Of a stretch of DNA of 52,711 nucleotides, positions 7,782 to 16,603 are shown piece after piece (within the stretch, counting starts at the first letter, position 1; the number at the start of each line of letters is the position of its first letter). The notes beneath the pieces are model-generated. The model was not told the DNA's origin and ran no database searches. It saw only the letters and a program-made list of their open reading frames with translations. The DNA is from JAQUCI01 sp034932685 (lineage in GTDB: Bacteria > Bacillota_I > Bacilli_A > Erysipelotrichales > Erysipelotrichaceae), in NCBI GenBank assembly GCA_034932685.1, contig JAYFOM010000022.1:1-52711 (forward strand). The letters run 5' to 3'. The position numbers and the translations under genes were made by a program.

Positions 7782-7875
7782 CGATAAGCAAATAGGACTA
7801 GATTATGTTAGTCAAGAATATTATGATATACTTAACTGATGAAAAAATCGATATAGTCGTGTTATAGATGTAATA

Positions 7876-7884
7876 TGATATAAT
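7876..7884 (+). promoter_or_regulatory. Extended -10 promoter of secA-prfB
   Basis: TGA-TATAAT with no recognisable -35, 26 bases before the secA start codon. Ribosome binding site AAGGAGAG follows. Confidence 0.65.
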
Positions 7885-7910
7885 ATATCGGTAATTAAAG
7901 GAGAGATTAA

Positions 7911-10259
7911 ATGGCAAACTTCTTAAGTAATCTACTCAATTTTGATCAAAAGAGACTTAATGAAATAAAGAAAATAGCTAATAAAGTAGATTCATTTGCG
8001 CAAACAATGAGTCAAAAAAGTGACGTAGAGTTGCGCCAACAAACTGATATTTTACGTGATCGCTTAGCTAATAATGAGACATTGGATGATATTTTGCCAG
8101 AAGCTTTTGCGACTATTAGAGAAGCCGCAAAAAGAGTAATTGGAGAATATCCATATTTTGTTCAAGTTATGGGTGGTATCGTTTTACATAACGGAGATAT
8201 AGCAGAGATGAAGACAGGTGAAGGCAAGACCTTAACTTCCATCATGCCGGTTTATCTAAATGCGCTTTCAAAAGAAGGTGTTCATGTAGTTACTGTCAAC
8301 GAATATCTTGCCGAAAGAGATGCTAAATGGATGGGACAAATTCATGAGTTTTTAGGTTTAACCGTAGGTTTAAACTTAAGAACGCTTTTGCCCGTAAGCA
8401 AACGCAAAGCTTTTGAATGTGACATTACATATACTACAAATGCGGAAGTAGGATTTGATTATCTTAGAGATAATATGGTAACTGATGTAAAAGATCGAGT
8501 TTTAAGACCATTAAATTTCGCTCTTGTTGATGAAGTAGACTCAATTTTGATTGATGAATCAAGAACACCGCTTATCATAAGTGGTGGTGCTAAACAAACC
8601 GCTAACTTATATATGCAAGCCGATCGTTTAGTGAAGCGATTCGTTTTAGATGAAGATTACGAAATAGATGTTAAGACAAAAGCAGTTCAAATTAAAGAGC
8701 CAGGTGTTGAGAAGGCAGAACAAGCATTCAAGATTACAAATCTTTTTGATGTTCAATACACTAACCTTGTGCATCACATTAATATGGCATTGAAAGCCAA
8801 TTATGGTATGGCTAAGGATGTTGAATATGTGGTGAATGATCGAAAGATTGTTATTGTTGACCAGTTTACGGGAAGAATGATGGAGGGGCGTCAATATTCT
8901 GATGGTCTTCATCAAGCCATTGAGGCAAAAGAAGGTGTACCTATCAAGGAAGAAACCTCAACCTTGGCAACAATCACATATCAAAATTTCTTTAGACTAT
9001 ATAAGAAACTATGCGGTATGACTGGTACTGCAAAAACAGAAGAAGAAGAATTTCTATCACTTTATAACATGAGAGTATTAGAGATACCAACTAATAAACC
9101 AATTGTAAGAAATGACTATTCTGATGCTGTATTTGGGACTAAAAAAGCAAAGTTTCAAGCATTAATTGAAGAAATCATTGAATGTAATCAAAAGGGACAA
9201 CCAGTATTGGTTGGTACGATAGCGGTTGAAACAAGTGAATTTGTTAGTAAGATGTTAACACAACGACGCATTAGACATGAAGTATTAAATGCGAAAAATC
9301 ATGCTCGCGAAGCTGATATCATAGCTAAAGCTGGTCATAAGGGATCAGTTACAATCGCTACTAATATGGCTGGACGTGGGACTGATATTAAACTTGGAGA
9401 AGGTGTACGTGAACTTGGCGGACTTGCTGTTTTAGGAAGTGAACGTCATGAATCAAGACGTATCGATAACCAATTACGTGGTCGAAGTGGACGTCAAGGA
9501 GATCCGGGTTTCTCGCGCTTTTATGTCTCAGTACAAGATGAACTAATGGTTAGATTTGGTGGCGAGAGAATGGAAGGACTATTTAGTCAACTTGGTGATG
9601 TAGCTGTTGAATCTAAAGTTATCACTAAGTCAATAAGTAGTGCTCAAAAACGCGTTGAGGGTTATAACTTTGATGTCAGAAAGTCTTTATTAGAATATGA
9701 TGATGTATTACGCCAACAAAGAGAAATCATTTATGATCAACGTAATTTCATCTTGGAAAATGATGATATCCATGAAATCGTACATGGCATGTTTGATCGT
9801 GTAGTGGAAAGGATTGTTAAAGCACATAGCTTAAGCAAAGATAAGAATGGGGTTGTAGATGTTGATGGTGTTATCGGAGCGCTTAAAACAATGGAGTTAG
9901 CGGATGGTATCATCAATAGTTCAATGTTCACAAGCAAATCGGTTGATGAGGTAAGTACTATCTGCAAAGACAAGGTGTGGTCAACATACCAAAATAAAAT
10001 AGCAATGATCAAAGATCAAATAATGCCACTTGAGAAAGTAATGGTATTAAAAGTAATGGATCGCGCTTGGATTAATCATATTGATATCATGAGTAAATTA
10101 CGAGATGGAATTCATCTTAGATCATATGCTCAAAGTAATCCACTACAAGCTTATGTTGAAGAAGGTTATCAAATGTTTGAAGAAGTTCTTGCGCAAATAT
10201 CGCAAGAGGTTGTTACATTCTGCATGCGTTTAAAAATAAAGTTTGAGGAAAAAGCTTAA
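7911..10259 (+). CDS. secA: Preprotein translocase ATPase SecA
   Basis: A 782-residue motor that drives unfolded preproteins through SecYEG. Visible motifs are Walker A (MKTGEGKT), DEVDSILIDESRTPL in NBD1, the preprotein cross-linking domain, GRGTDIKLG and QLRGRSGRQGDPG in NBD2, and the helical scaffold. The protein ends soon after the helical wing (KIKFEEKA) and lacks the usual C-terminal linker and Cys-Cys-His zinc tail that binds SecB or lipid; it is shorter than Bacillus SecA (about 840). The stop codon abuts the prfB start (TAA-ATG), as in the conserved secA-prfB operon. Confidence 0.97.
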   Translation: MANFLSNLLNFDQKRLNEIKKIANKVDSFAQTMSQKSDVELRQQTDILRDRLANNETLDDILPEAFATIREAAKRVIGEYPYFVQVMGGIVLHNGDIAEMKTGEGKTLTSIMPVYLNALSKEGVHVVTVNEYLAERDAKWMGQIHEFLGLTVGLNLRTLLPVSKRKAFECDITYTTNAEVGFDYLRDNMVTDVKDRVLRPLNFALVDEVDSILIDESRTPLIISGGAKQTANLYMQADRLVKRFVLDEDYEIDVKTKAVQIKEPGVEKAEQAFKITNLFDVQYTNLVHHINMALKANYGMAKDVEYVVNDRKIVIVDQFTGRMMEGRQYSDGLHQAIEAKEGVPIKEETSTLATITYQNFFRLYKKLCGMTGTAKTEEEEFLSLYNMRVLEIPTNKPIVRNDYSDAVFGTKKAKFQALIEEIIECNQKGQPVLVGTIAVETSEFVSKMLTQRRIRHEVLNAKNHAREADIIAKAGHKGSVTIATNMAGRGTDIKLGEGVRELGGLAVLGSERHESRRIDNQLRGRSGRQGDPGFSRFYVSVQDELMVRFGGERMEGLFSQLGDVAVESKVITKSISSAQKRVEGYNFDVRKSLLEYDDVLRQQREIIYDQRNFILENDDIHEIVHGMFDRVVERIVKAHSLSKDKNGVVDVDGVIGALKTMELADGIINSSMFTSKSVDEVSTICKDKVWSTYQNKIAMIKDQIMPLEKVMVLKVMDRAWINHIDIMSKLRDGIHLRSYAQSNPLQAYVEEGYQMFEEVLAQISQEVVTFCMRLKIKFEEKA

Positions 10260-11364
10260 ATGGAACTATATGAAATAAGACAAAGAAACGACGAAACAAA
10301 AGAAAAGCTAAATCAGCTTGGAGATTCGCTTTGACTTAACTAAGAAAAAAGAACGAATTGATCAACTTAGTGAAGCGATGACAAAAGATGATTTTTGGAG
10401 TGATCAAAAAGCGGCACAAAGAATAATCAACGAACTTAACAGCACCAAAAGCATAGTTGATCAGTATGAACATCTCTTTAATATAGTTAAAGAAATTGAA
10501 GAAATGGTTATATTGCTGAAAGATGGACATGATCAAGAGATAATGGAGTTATGTGAAGAAGAACTAATACAAATGTTAGAAACATTTGAGGAGTTTGAGA
10601 TAAAAGTGTTGCTTAGTCATCCGTATGATAAAAACAGTGCAATAATTGAACTTCATCCAGGAGCAGGCGGCACAGAAAGCCAAGATTGGGCTGAAATGTT
10701 ACATCGCATGTACACCCGCTGGGCTGAGAAAAAAGGATTTCGTATTACAACGCTTGATTATCAAGCCGGTGATGAAGCTGGGATTAAATCAGTAAGTATT
10801 TTAATTGAAGGAGAAATGGCATATGGCTATCTAAAAAGTGAAAAAGGGGTTCATCGTTTAGTTAGAATATCACCCTTTGACTCATCAGGAAGAAGACACA
10901 CTTCGTTTGCGGCCGTAGATGTAATGCCAAAGTTTGATGATGAAATTGATATAGTTATCAATGAAAGTGATATTATCATAGAAACTCATCGTTCAAGCGG
11001 TGCAGGCGGACAAAATGTTAATAAAGTCGACTCCGCTGTTAGATTAATTCACAAACCAACAGGTCTTATTGCTAATTGCCAATCAGATCGATCACAATTA
11101 GCTAACAAACAACAAGCAATGTTGATGCTAAAGTCTAAACTACTACAACTAAAGATAGAAGAACAAGAAGCTAAAGTCGCGCAAATAAAAGGTGAACAGA
11201 AAGCTATCGAGTGGGGAGCTCAGATTCGATCTTATGTGTTTATGCCCTATACCCTAGTTAAAGATGTTAGGACAGGTCACGAAGAAGGAAACATCGCTGC
11301 TGTCATGGATGGTAATATTGATGAGTTTATTTATGCCTATTTAAAGAAACAGGTTCAAAAGTAA
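10260..11364 (+). CDS. prfB: Peptide chain release factor 2, with programmed +1 frameshift
   Basis: RF2 recognises UAA and UGA stops. The gene starts at ATG 10260, immediately after the secA stop, and reads 24 codons (MELYEIRQRNDETKEK...) to an in-frame UGA at 10332-10334. A +1 slip at CUU-U carries translation into the 3' frame, beginning with Asp (GAC 10333-10335), giving about 367 residues, the normal RF2 length. The stop-recognition SPFDSSG and catalytic GGQ (SSGAGGQNVNKV) motifs are in the second frame. This is authentic RF2 autoregulation and not a pseudogene. The ribosome binding site GAGGAAA lies in the secA 3' end. Confidence 0.95.
10320..10335 (+). other. prfB programmed +1 frameshift site
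   Basis: CTTTGAC (10329-10335) is the canonical RF2 slippery heptamer. An internal Shine-Dalgarno-like GGAG (10320-10323) lies five bases upstream. In Escherichia coli the element is AGGGGG with three bases, so this stimulator is weaker and more distant. Confidence 0.92.
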
Positions 11365-11392
11365 AAAGGAGACATCGCTCATGTCTCCTTTT
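11364..11392. terminator. Bidirectional terminator between prfB and the SIS-domain gene
   Basis: A 12-bp perfect stem AAAAGGAGACAT/ATGTCTCCTTTT with a five-base loop. T-rich flanks on both strands serve prfB and the convergent gene ending at 11395. Confidence 0.85.
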
Positions 11393-11394
11393 AT

Positions 11395-12501
11395 TTATAA
11401 GTATAAGTTAGGCTTTGATTTTGATTTTACTAAGTCGTTATCTTTAAACTTTTCATATAACGGATGCGTATGCCAATGAACAGTATCATTAGTTATTAAA
11501 AAAGCAAGTGTCTGAAAAACTGCTAGTTTATACAATGGCGAAATCAAAGGACATGTTTCTTCAGTCGTTCTAAAGGCGTATTTCTCTTCAACACTTGGAT
11601 CATTTGTGATGATAAAGGCTTTATCAGTAATGATACGAGTGGCTTTATAAACATTGATAATACGTTCTGATGAGGCGTATCCTGAATTGTTATCAATAAA
11701 GATAGCAGCGTAGCTTGGATCAAACTGAATATTAGGACCATGAATGAATTCTTCGGCCTCATAAGCAAAACAAGGAAGACATACAGTTTCACTTATCTTT
11801 AATGCACCTTCAACAGCAGTACCAAAGTTAGGTCCACTTCCTAAAATATGTAGTTTATCAAGCGAAGTAAATGCTTTGTAATTCTCATGATACTTATTTA
11901 TCGTTTCAGTAGTTAATTGTTTGTGAATAACCATCGCTTTTCTGATGTCTTGTTTTACTTCTTCGTATTGAGCTAAAGTTATGGTTTTTTTAGTAAGAGC
12001 AACTTCTAAAGCAAATAACATCCAAAATAAAGCAAGAGTTACAACACCTTTAGTCACAAAGCCAACTTTTTCCTCACCAACACCCCAGTTAATCAAATGA
12101 TCACAATATAGTTGGAAATCACATTCATCTCTGCCGGTAATTCCTATTGTCGTTTCATTTCTTGACTTTAATAACTTTAAACAATCGATTGTGTTTGTGC
12201 TATATCCGCTTTGTGATATACAAACGGTAAAAGCCTTATCTCTTAAATCATTTTCATGATGTAAGAAAGTGAATGGGGGAATGATCTTAAACTCACTTTT
12301 AAGATATTCGCGGACAAAGCTACGGGCGCATAATGAGCCATTGTAACTTGAACCACTAGCGACTACTAAGATACTATCATAATCATTATCGCAATAAAGA
12401 TCTACCAGTTTTTTGGTAAGCTTAGCTGATTGATCAACATTATCAAGCACAGTCTGTGGTGTTTGATAAATATAATCCATCATTGTTGGGTTCTTTTCCA
12501 T
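11395..12501 (-). CDS. SIS-domain sugar-phosphate isomerase/deglycase-like protein
   Basis: About 368 residues with two SIS (sugar isomerase) domains and no N-terminal glutaminase domain. SGSSYNGS near residue 50 and a SQSGYSTNT loop match the phosphosugar-binding serine motifs of GlmS, FrlB and AgaS, and EEFIHGP corresponds to the GlmS isomerase KHGP motif, retaining its His. Likely role: deamination or deglycation of an amino-sugar phosphate such as fructosamine-6-phosphate or glucosamine-6-phosphate. The ATG at 12501 follows AAGGAGAAA; an upstream in-frame start is not needed. No PTS or kinase gene is adjacent, so the substrate remains open. Confidence 0.8.
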   Translation of the reverse strand: MEKNPTMMDYIYQTPQTVLDNVDQSAKLTKKLVDLYCDNDYDSILVVASGSSYNGSLCARSFVREYLKSEFKIIPPFTFLHHENDLRDKAFTVCISQSGYSTNTIDCLKLLKSRNETTIGITGRDECDFQLYCDHLINWGVGEEKVGFVTKGVVTLALFWMLFALEVALTKKTITLAQYEEVKQDIRKAMVIHKQLTTETINKYHENYKAFTSLDKLHILGSGPNFGTAVEGALKISETVCLPCFAYEAEEFIHGPNIQFDPSYAAIFIDNNSGYASSERIINVYKATRIITDKAFIITNDPSVEEKYAFRTTEETCPLISPLYKLAVFQTLAFLITNDTVHWHTHPLYEKFKDNDLVKSKSKPNLYL

Positions 12502-12528
12502 TATTTTTCTCCTTGATTGTTTATAGAT

Positions 12529-12537
12529 ATTATAGCA
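12529..12537 (-). promoter_or_regulatory. Extended -10 promoter of the SIS-domain gene
   Basis: Minus-strand TGC-TATAAT about 28 bases before the start codon. A similar GTGCTACAATAT occurs about 50 bases upstream on the same strand (near 12577-12590), so there may be tandem starts or a repeated operator half. Confidence 0.5.
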
Positions 12538-12596
12538 CTGTAACATTTATATAAAACAATATCTTATTGTGATTACTTATATTGTAGCACTTAATT

Positions 12597-12605
12597 TGAT
12601 ACAAT
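12597..12605 (+). promoter_or_regulatory. Extended -10 promoter of the YitT-family gene
   Basis: TGA-TACAAT, 17 bases before the start codon at 12622, followed by AAGGTGGGG. It is embedded in a small palindrome, TGATA-CAA-TATCA (12597-12609). The leader would be very short. Confidence 0.45.
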
Positions 12606-12621
12606 ATCATAAGGTGGGGTT

Positions 12622-13479
12622 ATGGTGAAAAAACAAGCTTTGAACTTTAGAAATGCATCACAAATTATAGTAGGTTGTTTTATTCTTGCGTTTTCTGTTT
12701 CAGTCTTTGTATTACCCTTCAATATATTATCAGGTGGCGTTGCGGGTATAGCAGTGGCTTTTAGTGCATTGTTAAATGTTGACCCGACGCTGATAATTAA
12801 TGTATTAATGATTGCTTTATTTGTTATTGGTAGTATCTTTTTAGGTAAAATGTTTGCGATCAGTACAATGATAACGACTATTCTTTATCCATTGATGTTG
12901 ATCATGATCAACAGTTTCAATATCGAAATAGCGATTGATCCAATACTTGCCAGTCTTTATGCGGGTTTATTGGGCGGGGCTGGAGTTGGTCTTGTATTTA
13001 AAGCGGGTGCTAGTACTGGCGGTATGGATATTCCACCGCTTGTTATAAATAAATATACCGGCATAAAACTATCAAGTTTAATCTTGATCATTGATGCTTT
13101 GACTGTGCTTTTAGGATTGATCAGTTATGGTATGGAAGCAGTATTGATTGGATTTATCGCTGTTTGGGGAACTTCGTTTGCGGTTGATAAAGTCTTAACG
13201 TTTGGTGCTGATAAAGCTAAAGCTGTTTATATCATCAGTGATAAGATTGAAGAGATAAATTCAATGATTCATAGTGATCTTGATCGCGGTACGACGATCT
13301 TACAAGGCAAAGGCGGATATACTAAAGAACATAAAGAAGTATTATTGGTTGTCTTAACTAACAATCAATATCCAACCTTTGTTCGTGCGGTAAATGAGAT
13401 TGATGCCCAAGCATTCTTGATCATTCAAGATGCTAATGAAGTACATGGTAATGGCTTCTCGTTTGACTATAAGATTTAA
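12622..13479 (+). CDS. YitT family membrane protein (DUF161/DUF2179)
   Basis: A 285-residue membrane protein with about five hydrophobic segments in the first 200 residues (VFVLPFNILSGGVAGIAVAF, a GASTGGMD loop) and a soluble C-terminal DUF2179 domain with DRGTTILQGKGGY and a VLLVVLTNNQ strand. Function is unknown for the family. Its place between prfB and ftsE matches Bacillus yvjA, so it is the positional orthologue. The ATG follows AAGGTGGGG. Confidence 0.85.
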   Translation: MVKKQALNFRNASQIIVGCFILAFSVSVFVLPFNILSGGVAGIAVAFSALLNVDPTLIINVLMIALFVIGSIFLGKMFAISTMITTILYPLMLIMINSFNIEIAIDPILASLYAGLLGGAGVGLVFKAGASTGGMDIPPLVINKYTGIKLSSLILIIDALTVLLGLISYGMEAVLIGFIAVWGTSFAVDKVLTFGADKAKAVYIISDKIEEINSMIHSDLDRGTTILQGKGGYTKEHKEVLLVVLTNNQYPTFVRAVNEIDAQAFLIIQDANEVHGNGFSFDYKI

Positions 13480-13518
13480 GCATTTCAAGTTTTGTCCATT
13501 TTTGTAATAATATAGCTA

Positions 13519-13527
13519 TGTTATAAT
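13519..13527 (+). promoter_or_regulatory. Extended -10 promoter of ftsE-ftsX
   Basis: TGT-TATAAT with only a weak TTTTTG 17 bases upstream. The start codon at 13550 follows a weak GGATGTGA. Confidence 0.55.
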
Positions 13528-13549
13528 CTAAAAGAACGGATGTGACTAT

Positions 13550-14242
13550 ATGTTAGAATTCTTGGATGTTGGTAAAAAATTTAAAAATGGCTTTAATGCC
13601 CTTTACAATGTTAACCTTAAGATAGAACAAGGTGAGTTTGTTTATATCATTGGGCCAACAGGATCAGGTAAATCAACATTGATCAAATTGATCAATTGTG
13701 AAGAAGCGCCGACAAGTGGTGCTGTTTTGCTTGATGGCGTTGATATTGGTAAGCTTAAAACATCACAAGTTCCTAAACATCGTCAAAGTTTAGGGGTTGT
13801 ATTTCAGGATTATCGCTTGTTACCTGCAAAGACCGTGTTTGAAAATGTCTATTTTGCGCTTGAAGTAATAAATGTTGATAAAGTAAAAGCTCGTAAACGT
13901 GTACGTGAAGTTTTAGATATGGTCAATCTTGGAGATAAGGCAAACTCATACCCATCACAACTATCTGGCGGACAACAACAAAGAGCGGCAATCGCAAGAG
14001 CTATCGCAAATCAACCAAAGATATTAATAGCTGATGAACCAACAGGCAATCTTGATCCACAAATGTCAAAGGAAATAATTCAAGTCTTAGGTAAAATTAA
14101 TAATGAAGAAAAAACAACTATCATTATGGTAACCCATGATGAGAAAATAGTTGATTTCTATAAAAAAAGGACAATCATCCTTGAAAGTGGCCATGTTGTG
14201 GCTGACTTAGTAGAGGGAGGTTATCATTCTCATGATAAATAG
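13550..14242 (+). CDS. ftsE: Cell-division ABC ATPase FtsE
   Basis: A 230-residue cytosolic ATPase of the FtsEX complex. Walker A GPTGSGKST, signature LSGGQQQRAAIARA, Walker B ILIADEPTGNLD and the switch His in VTHDE are all intact. FtsEX does not transport; ATP hydrolysis activates a peptidoglycan hydrolase outside the membrane. The stop overlaps the ftsX start by 11 bases and the M23 hydrolase follows directly, forming a three-gene module. Confidence 0.95.
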   Translation: MLEFLDVGKKFKNGFNALYNVNLKIEQGEFVYIIGPTGSGKSTLIKLINCEEAPTSGAVLLDGVDIGKLKTSQVPKHRQSLGVVFQDYRLLPAKTVFENVYFALEVINVDKVKARKRVREVLDMVNLGDKANSYPSQLSGGQQQRAAIARAIANQPKILIADEPTGNLDPQMSKEIIQVLGKINNEEKTTIIMVTHDEKIVDFYKKRTIILESGHVVADLVEGGYHSHDK

Positions 14243-15131
14243 GATCATGCGGGCATTTAAGGAAGGTTTCTTGGGTGTTGGAAGACATCGAGCAATGTCG
14301 TTTTCTAGTGCTAGTGCGGTAACGATGACTTTAATGATCGTTAGTGTCTTTTTGATCTTAAGTGCTAATATAAGAGGTATTGTTAGTAGTATTGAAGAAA
14401 GTGTGCAAATTCATGCCAAGATAAGTTTAGGAACATCAAGTGAAGAAATTATGGATATGCGCAAAATTATTGAAAAGATACCTGGTGTCAAGATGGTAAC
14501 TTTTTCAGATAAAGATAGCGAACTACAGGCCTTTATTACGGCGTATGGCGATCAAGGGGCTTTGTTTAGAATGTATGTTGGTGATAAAAACCCGTTAAGA
14601 GATGCCTTTTTAATTGAAACAATAAGTGGCGAAGATATTGCAATAGTAGCTGAAGAAGTTAGTTTGATGACCAATATTGAAAAAGTAAATTATGGTGGAA
14701 CAGGTACATTGTTATTGATGGAATCAATGGAATCAATTAAGAATGGAAGTCTTGTTGTGATGGGAGCTTTAGCTTTGTTGGCGGTATTATTGATAACTAA
14801 TACCATTGATACAACAATTAATGCCCGCTGGGATGAAATATTTATAATGAGAACAGTTGGAGCGAAAAATGGCTTTATTAGATGGCCGTTTATCATAGAA
14901 GGGATGTTTATAGGTGCGCTTGGTGCAATCATACCGATTTTAATCACGGTTGGTGGATATATCTATCTTTATGATTTACTTGATGGCTACTTATTTACAA
15001 GAATCTTTGCGTTAGTACCAACCTATCCTTTTATCTTGATGTTGGCTTCAGTTCTGTTTTTGCTTGGCGTTTTTGTTGGTATGTTGGGTAGTTTTATCTC
15101 TGTTAGCCGTAAACTATGGTGGAAAAGATGA
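14232..15131 (+). CDS. ftsX: Cell-division membrane protein FtsX
   Basis: A 299-residue permease-like partner of FtsE with four predicted membrane helices: one after the cytosolic N-terminus (about 22-45), an extracellular loop of about 120 residues, then three helices in the C-terminal half. The extracellular loop would contact the coiled-coil hydrolase encoded next. The start uses GGGAGG inside the ftsE 3' end. The end overlaps the next start codon by ATGA. Confidence 0.93.
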   Translation: MINRIMRAFKEGFLGVGRHRAMSFSSASAVTMTLMIVSVFLILSANIRGIVSSIEESVQIHAKISLGTSSEEIMDMRKIIEKIPGVKMVTFSDKDSELQAFITAYGDQGALFRMYVGDKNPLRDAFLIETISGEDIAIVAEEVSLMTNIEKVNYGGTGTLLLMESMESIKNGSLVVMGALALLAVLLITNTIDTTINARWDEIFIMRTVGAKNGFIRWPFIIEGMFIGALGAIIPILITVGGYIYLYDLLDGYLFTRIFALVPTYPFILMLASVLFLLGVFVGMLGSFISVSRKLWWKR

Positions 15132-16513
15132 AAAAGCTAGTTAAATATCTTTTAGCGATAACTATCTTTCTATCATCATCAATAATGATAGTTAAGGGGG
15201 ATGATTTCGCTGGTAATGAAGCCTACTATGATAGTTTGTGTAGTGGTAGTCTAAGCGATGCAACAACGATTGAACTATGTAAGTTATATCAGATATATCT
15301 CAATGAGAAAGCCAATGATCGCTTAAATGACCTTGAAGATATTCAAGATAAACTTGAAAGCTTAAAAGATAACATAGCCGAGAACATCAAGAAAGTTAAA
15401 GATTATGAAGCAAAGATCGCGGTAATTGAAAAAGAAATCGCGACATTAGAAAGGTCCATTAAGACAACTGAAGAATCGATAGTTGCCTTGATTGCGGAAA
15501 TAACAGTAAGAGAAGACAAAGTTGAATCGATTGATGAAGCAATTCAAGATCGTATGATAAGTATGCAATCGTTTATTCATGTTAATAATTATATCGAATT
15601 TTTAATTGGTGCTACAAGTCTGCTTGATTTGATAAGAAGAGTTGAAGCTTTAGCTGATATTGAGGCTTCGGATCATAAGATGATGAAAGATCTTGAGGCT
15701 GAGATTGCCATTCTTAATATAAACAAAGAAGAATTGGATCGCCAAAAAGTATCGCTTGAAGCTAATAAAGCTAATGTTGAAGCTAATAAAAAGTATGTTT
15801 TAGGCTTAAAGGCTTATATCGAACAAGCTTTGATTGAATTCTATCGCCAAGAAGCGGATCTTGAGGCACAGGCTAATCAAATTGCTCAAGATTACGCTGA
15901 TTCAGTTGCTAAACTTCGTGACATTAGTGAAGCTTTAGGAAACATATTACCCTCACCAGGATGGACAAAACCAGTCGTTAATGGTCGCATTTCGGCATCA
16001 ACATGGTATTATCCACCTTCATTTGGCGGTGGTGTTCATTTGGGTATAGATGTTGCTGCTAGTGTTGGCACAACAGTAAAAGCAGTAGCTAATGGGGTTG
16101 TGCTTTATCGTGCAAATGCATGTGCAACGATGGGGTATCTTGGTAGTACTTGTGGTTATCCTGGAAGTACTGGTGGTGGTAATCAGATATATCTATTAGT
16201 AGCTGTTGGTAATAAAACTTATGCCATCAAATATTTACACTTAGAGAAGGATTCTCCAATTGCCATTGGTACAATTGTCAGTGCTGGTGATAAAATTGGT
16301 AATGTTGGATCAAGCGGTAACTCCTCAGGAGCACATGTTCATATAGAAATATTCTACTTGGGAACTCGTTCAATATCATACTACGCTGATAACTGGAATG
16401 GTGATATGTCCTTTGGGGCCGGATGGGGTAGTGCAGCTTTATCAAAAACTTGTGAAAACACCAATGATTCACCACCTTGTCGTTTAGCACCAAGATCATT
16501 ACTTGGATATTAG
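15128..16513 (+). CDS. Exported coiled-coil M23 peptidoglycan endopeptidase (EnvC/PcsB-like partner of FtsEX)
   Basis: About 461 residues. A signal peptide (MKKLVKYLL, hydrophobic to about residue 22) is followed by long heptad-rich coiled coil (about 55-265) and a C-terminal LytM/M23 domain. Zinc and catalytic residues are visible: HLGID (His304, Asp308), YLHLE (His371) and HVH (His403, His405), so it looks active. The start at 15128 overlaps the ftsX stop. The layout resembles EnvC, whereas the Bacillus FtsEX client CwlO uses an NlpC/P60 domain. The segment with paired glycine-rich cysteines (about 332-350) is an insertion within M23; the C-terminal CENTNDSPPCRLAP tail is unusual. Confidence 0.88.
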   Translation: MKKLVKYLLAITIFLSSSIMIVKGDDFAGNEAYYDSLCSGSLSDATTIELCKLYQIYLNEKANDRLNDLEDIQDKLESLKDNIAENIKKVKDYEAKIAVIEKEIATLERSIKTTEESIVALIAEITVREDKVESIDEAIQDRMISMQSFIHVNNYIEFLIGATSLLDLIRRVEALADIEASDHKMMKDLEAEIAILNINKEELDRQKVSLEANKANVEANKKYVLGLKAYIEQALIEFYRQEADLEAQANQIAQDYADSVAKLRDISEALGNILPSPGWTKPVVNGRISASTWYYPPSFGGGVHLGIDVAASVGTTVKAVANGVVLYRANACATMGYLGSTCGYPGSTGGGNQIYLLVAVGNKTYAIKYLHLEKDSPIAIGTIVSAGDKIGNVGSSGNSSGAHVHIEIFYLGTRSISYYADNWNGDMSFGAGWGSAALSKTCENTNDSPPCRLAPRSLLGY

Positions 16514-16534
16514 AGTTCTTCGGAACTCTTTTTT
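16512..16534 (+). terminator. Terminator of the ftsEX-M23 operon
   Basis: Stem AGAGTTC/GAACTCT closed by a stable TTCG tetraloop, then six T residues. It begins within the stop codon of the M23 gene. Confidence 0.9.
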
Positions 16535-16603
16535 ACTGGTTGATTTCCTTTAAATTTTACTTGAAATAGTTTAAACTAATGTTAGTTGAATCGAGGTTTG
16601 TTG

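Noticed and set aside
8646..8915. Minus-strand open frame inside secA
   Set aside because: It is antisense to a conserved part of SecA, has no family resemblance and no ribosome binding site.
10318..10332. prfB as a shorter gene starting in the second frame
   Set aside because: The upstream ATG with 24 codons and the CUUUGAC site give the full RF2; the TTG in the second frame has no proper initiation site.
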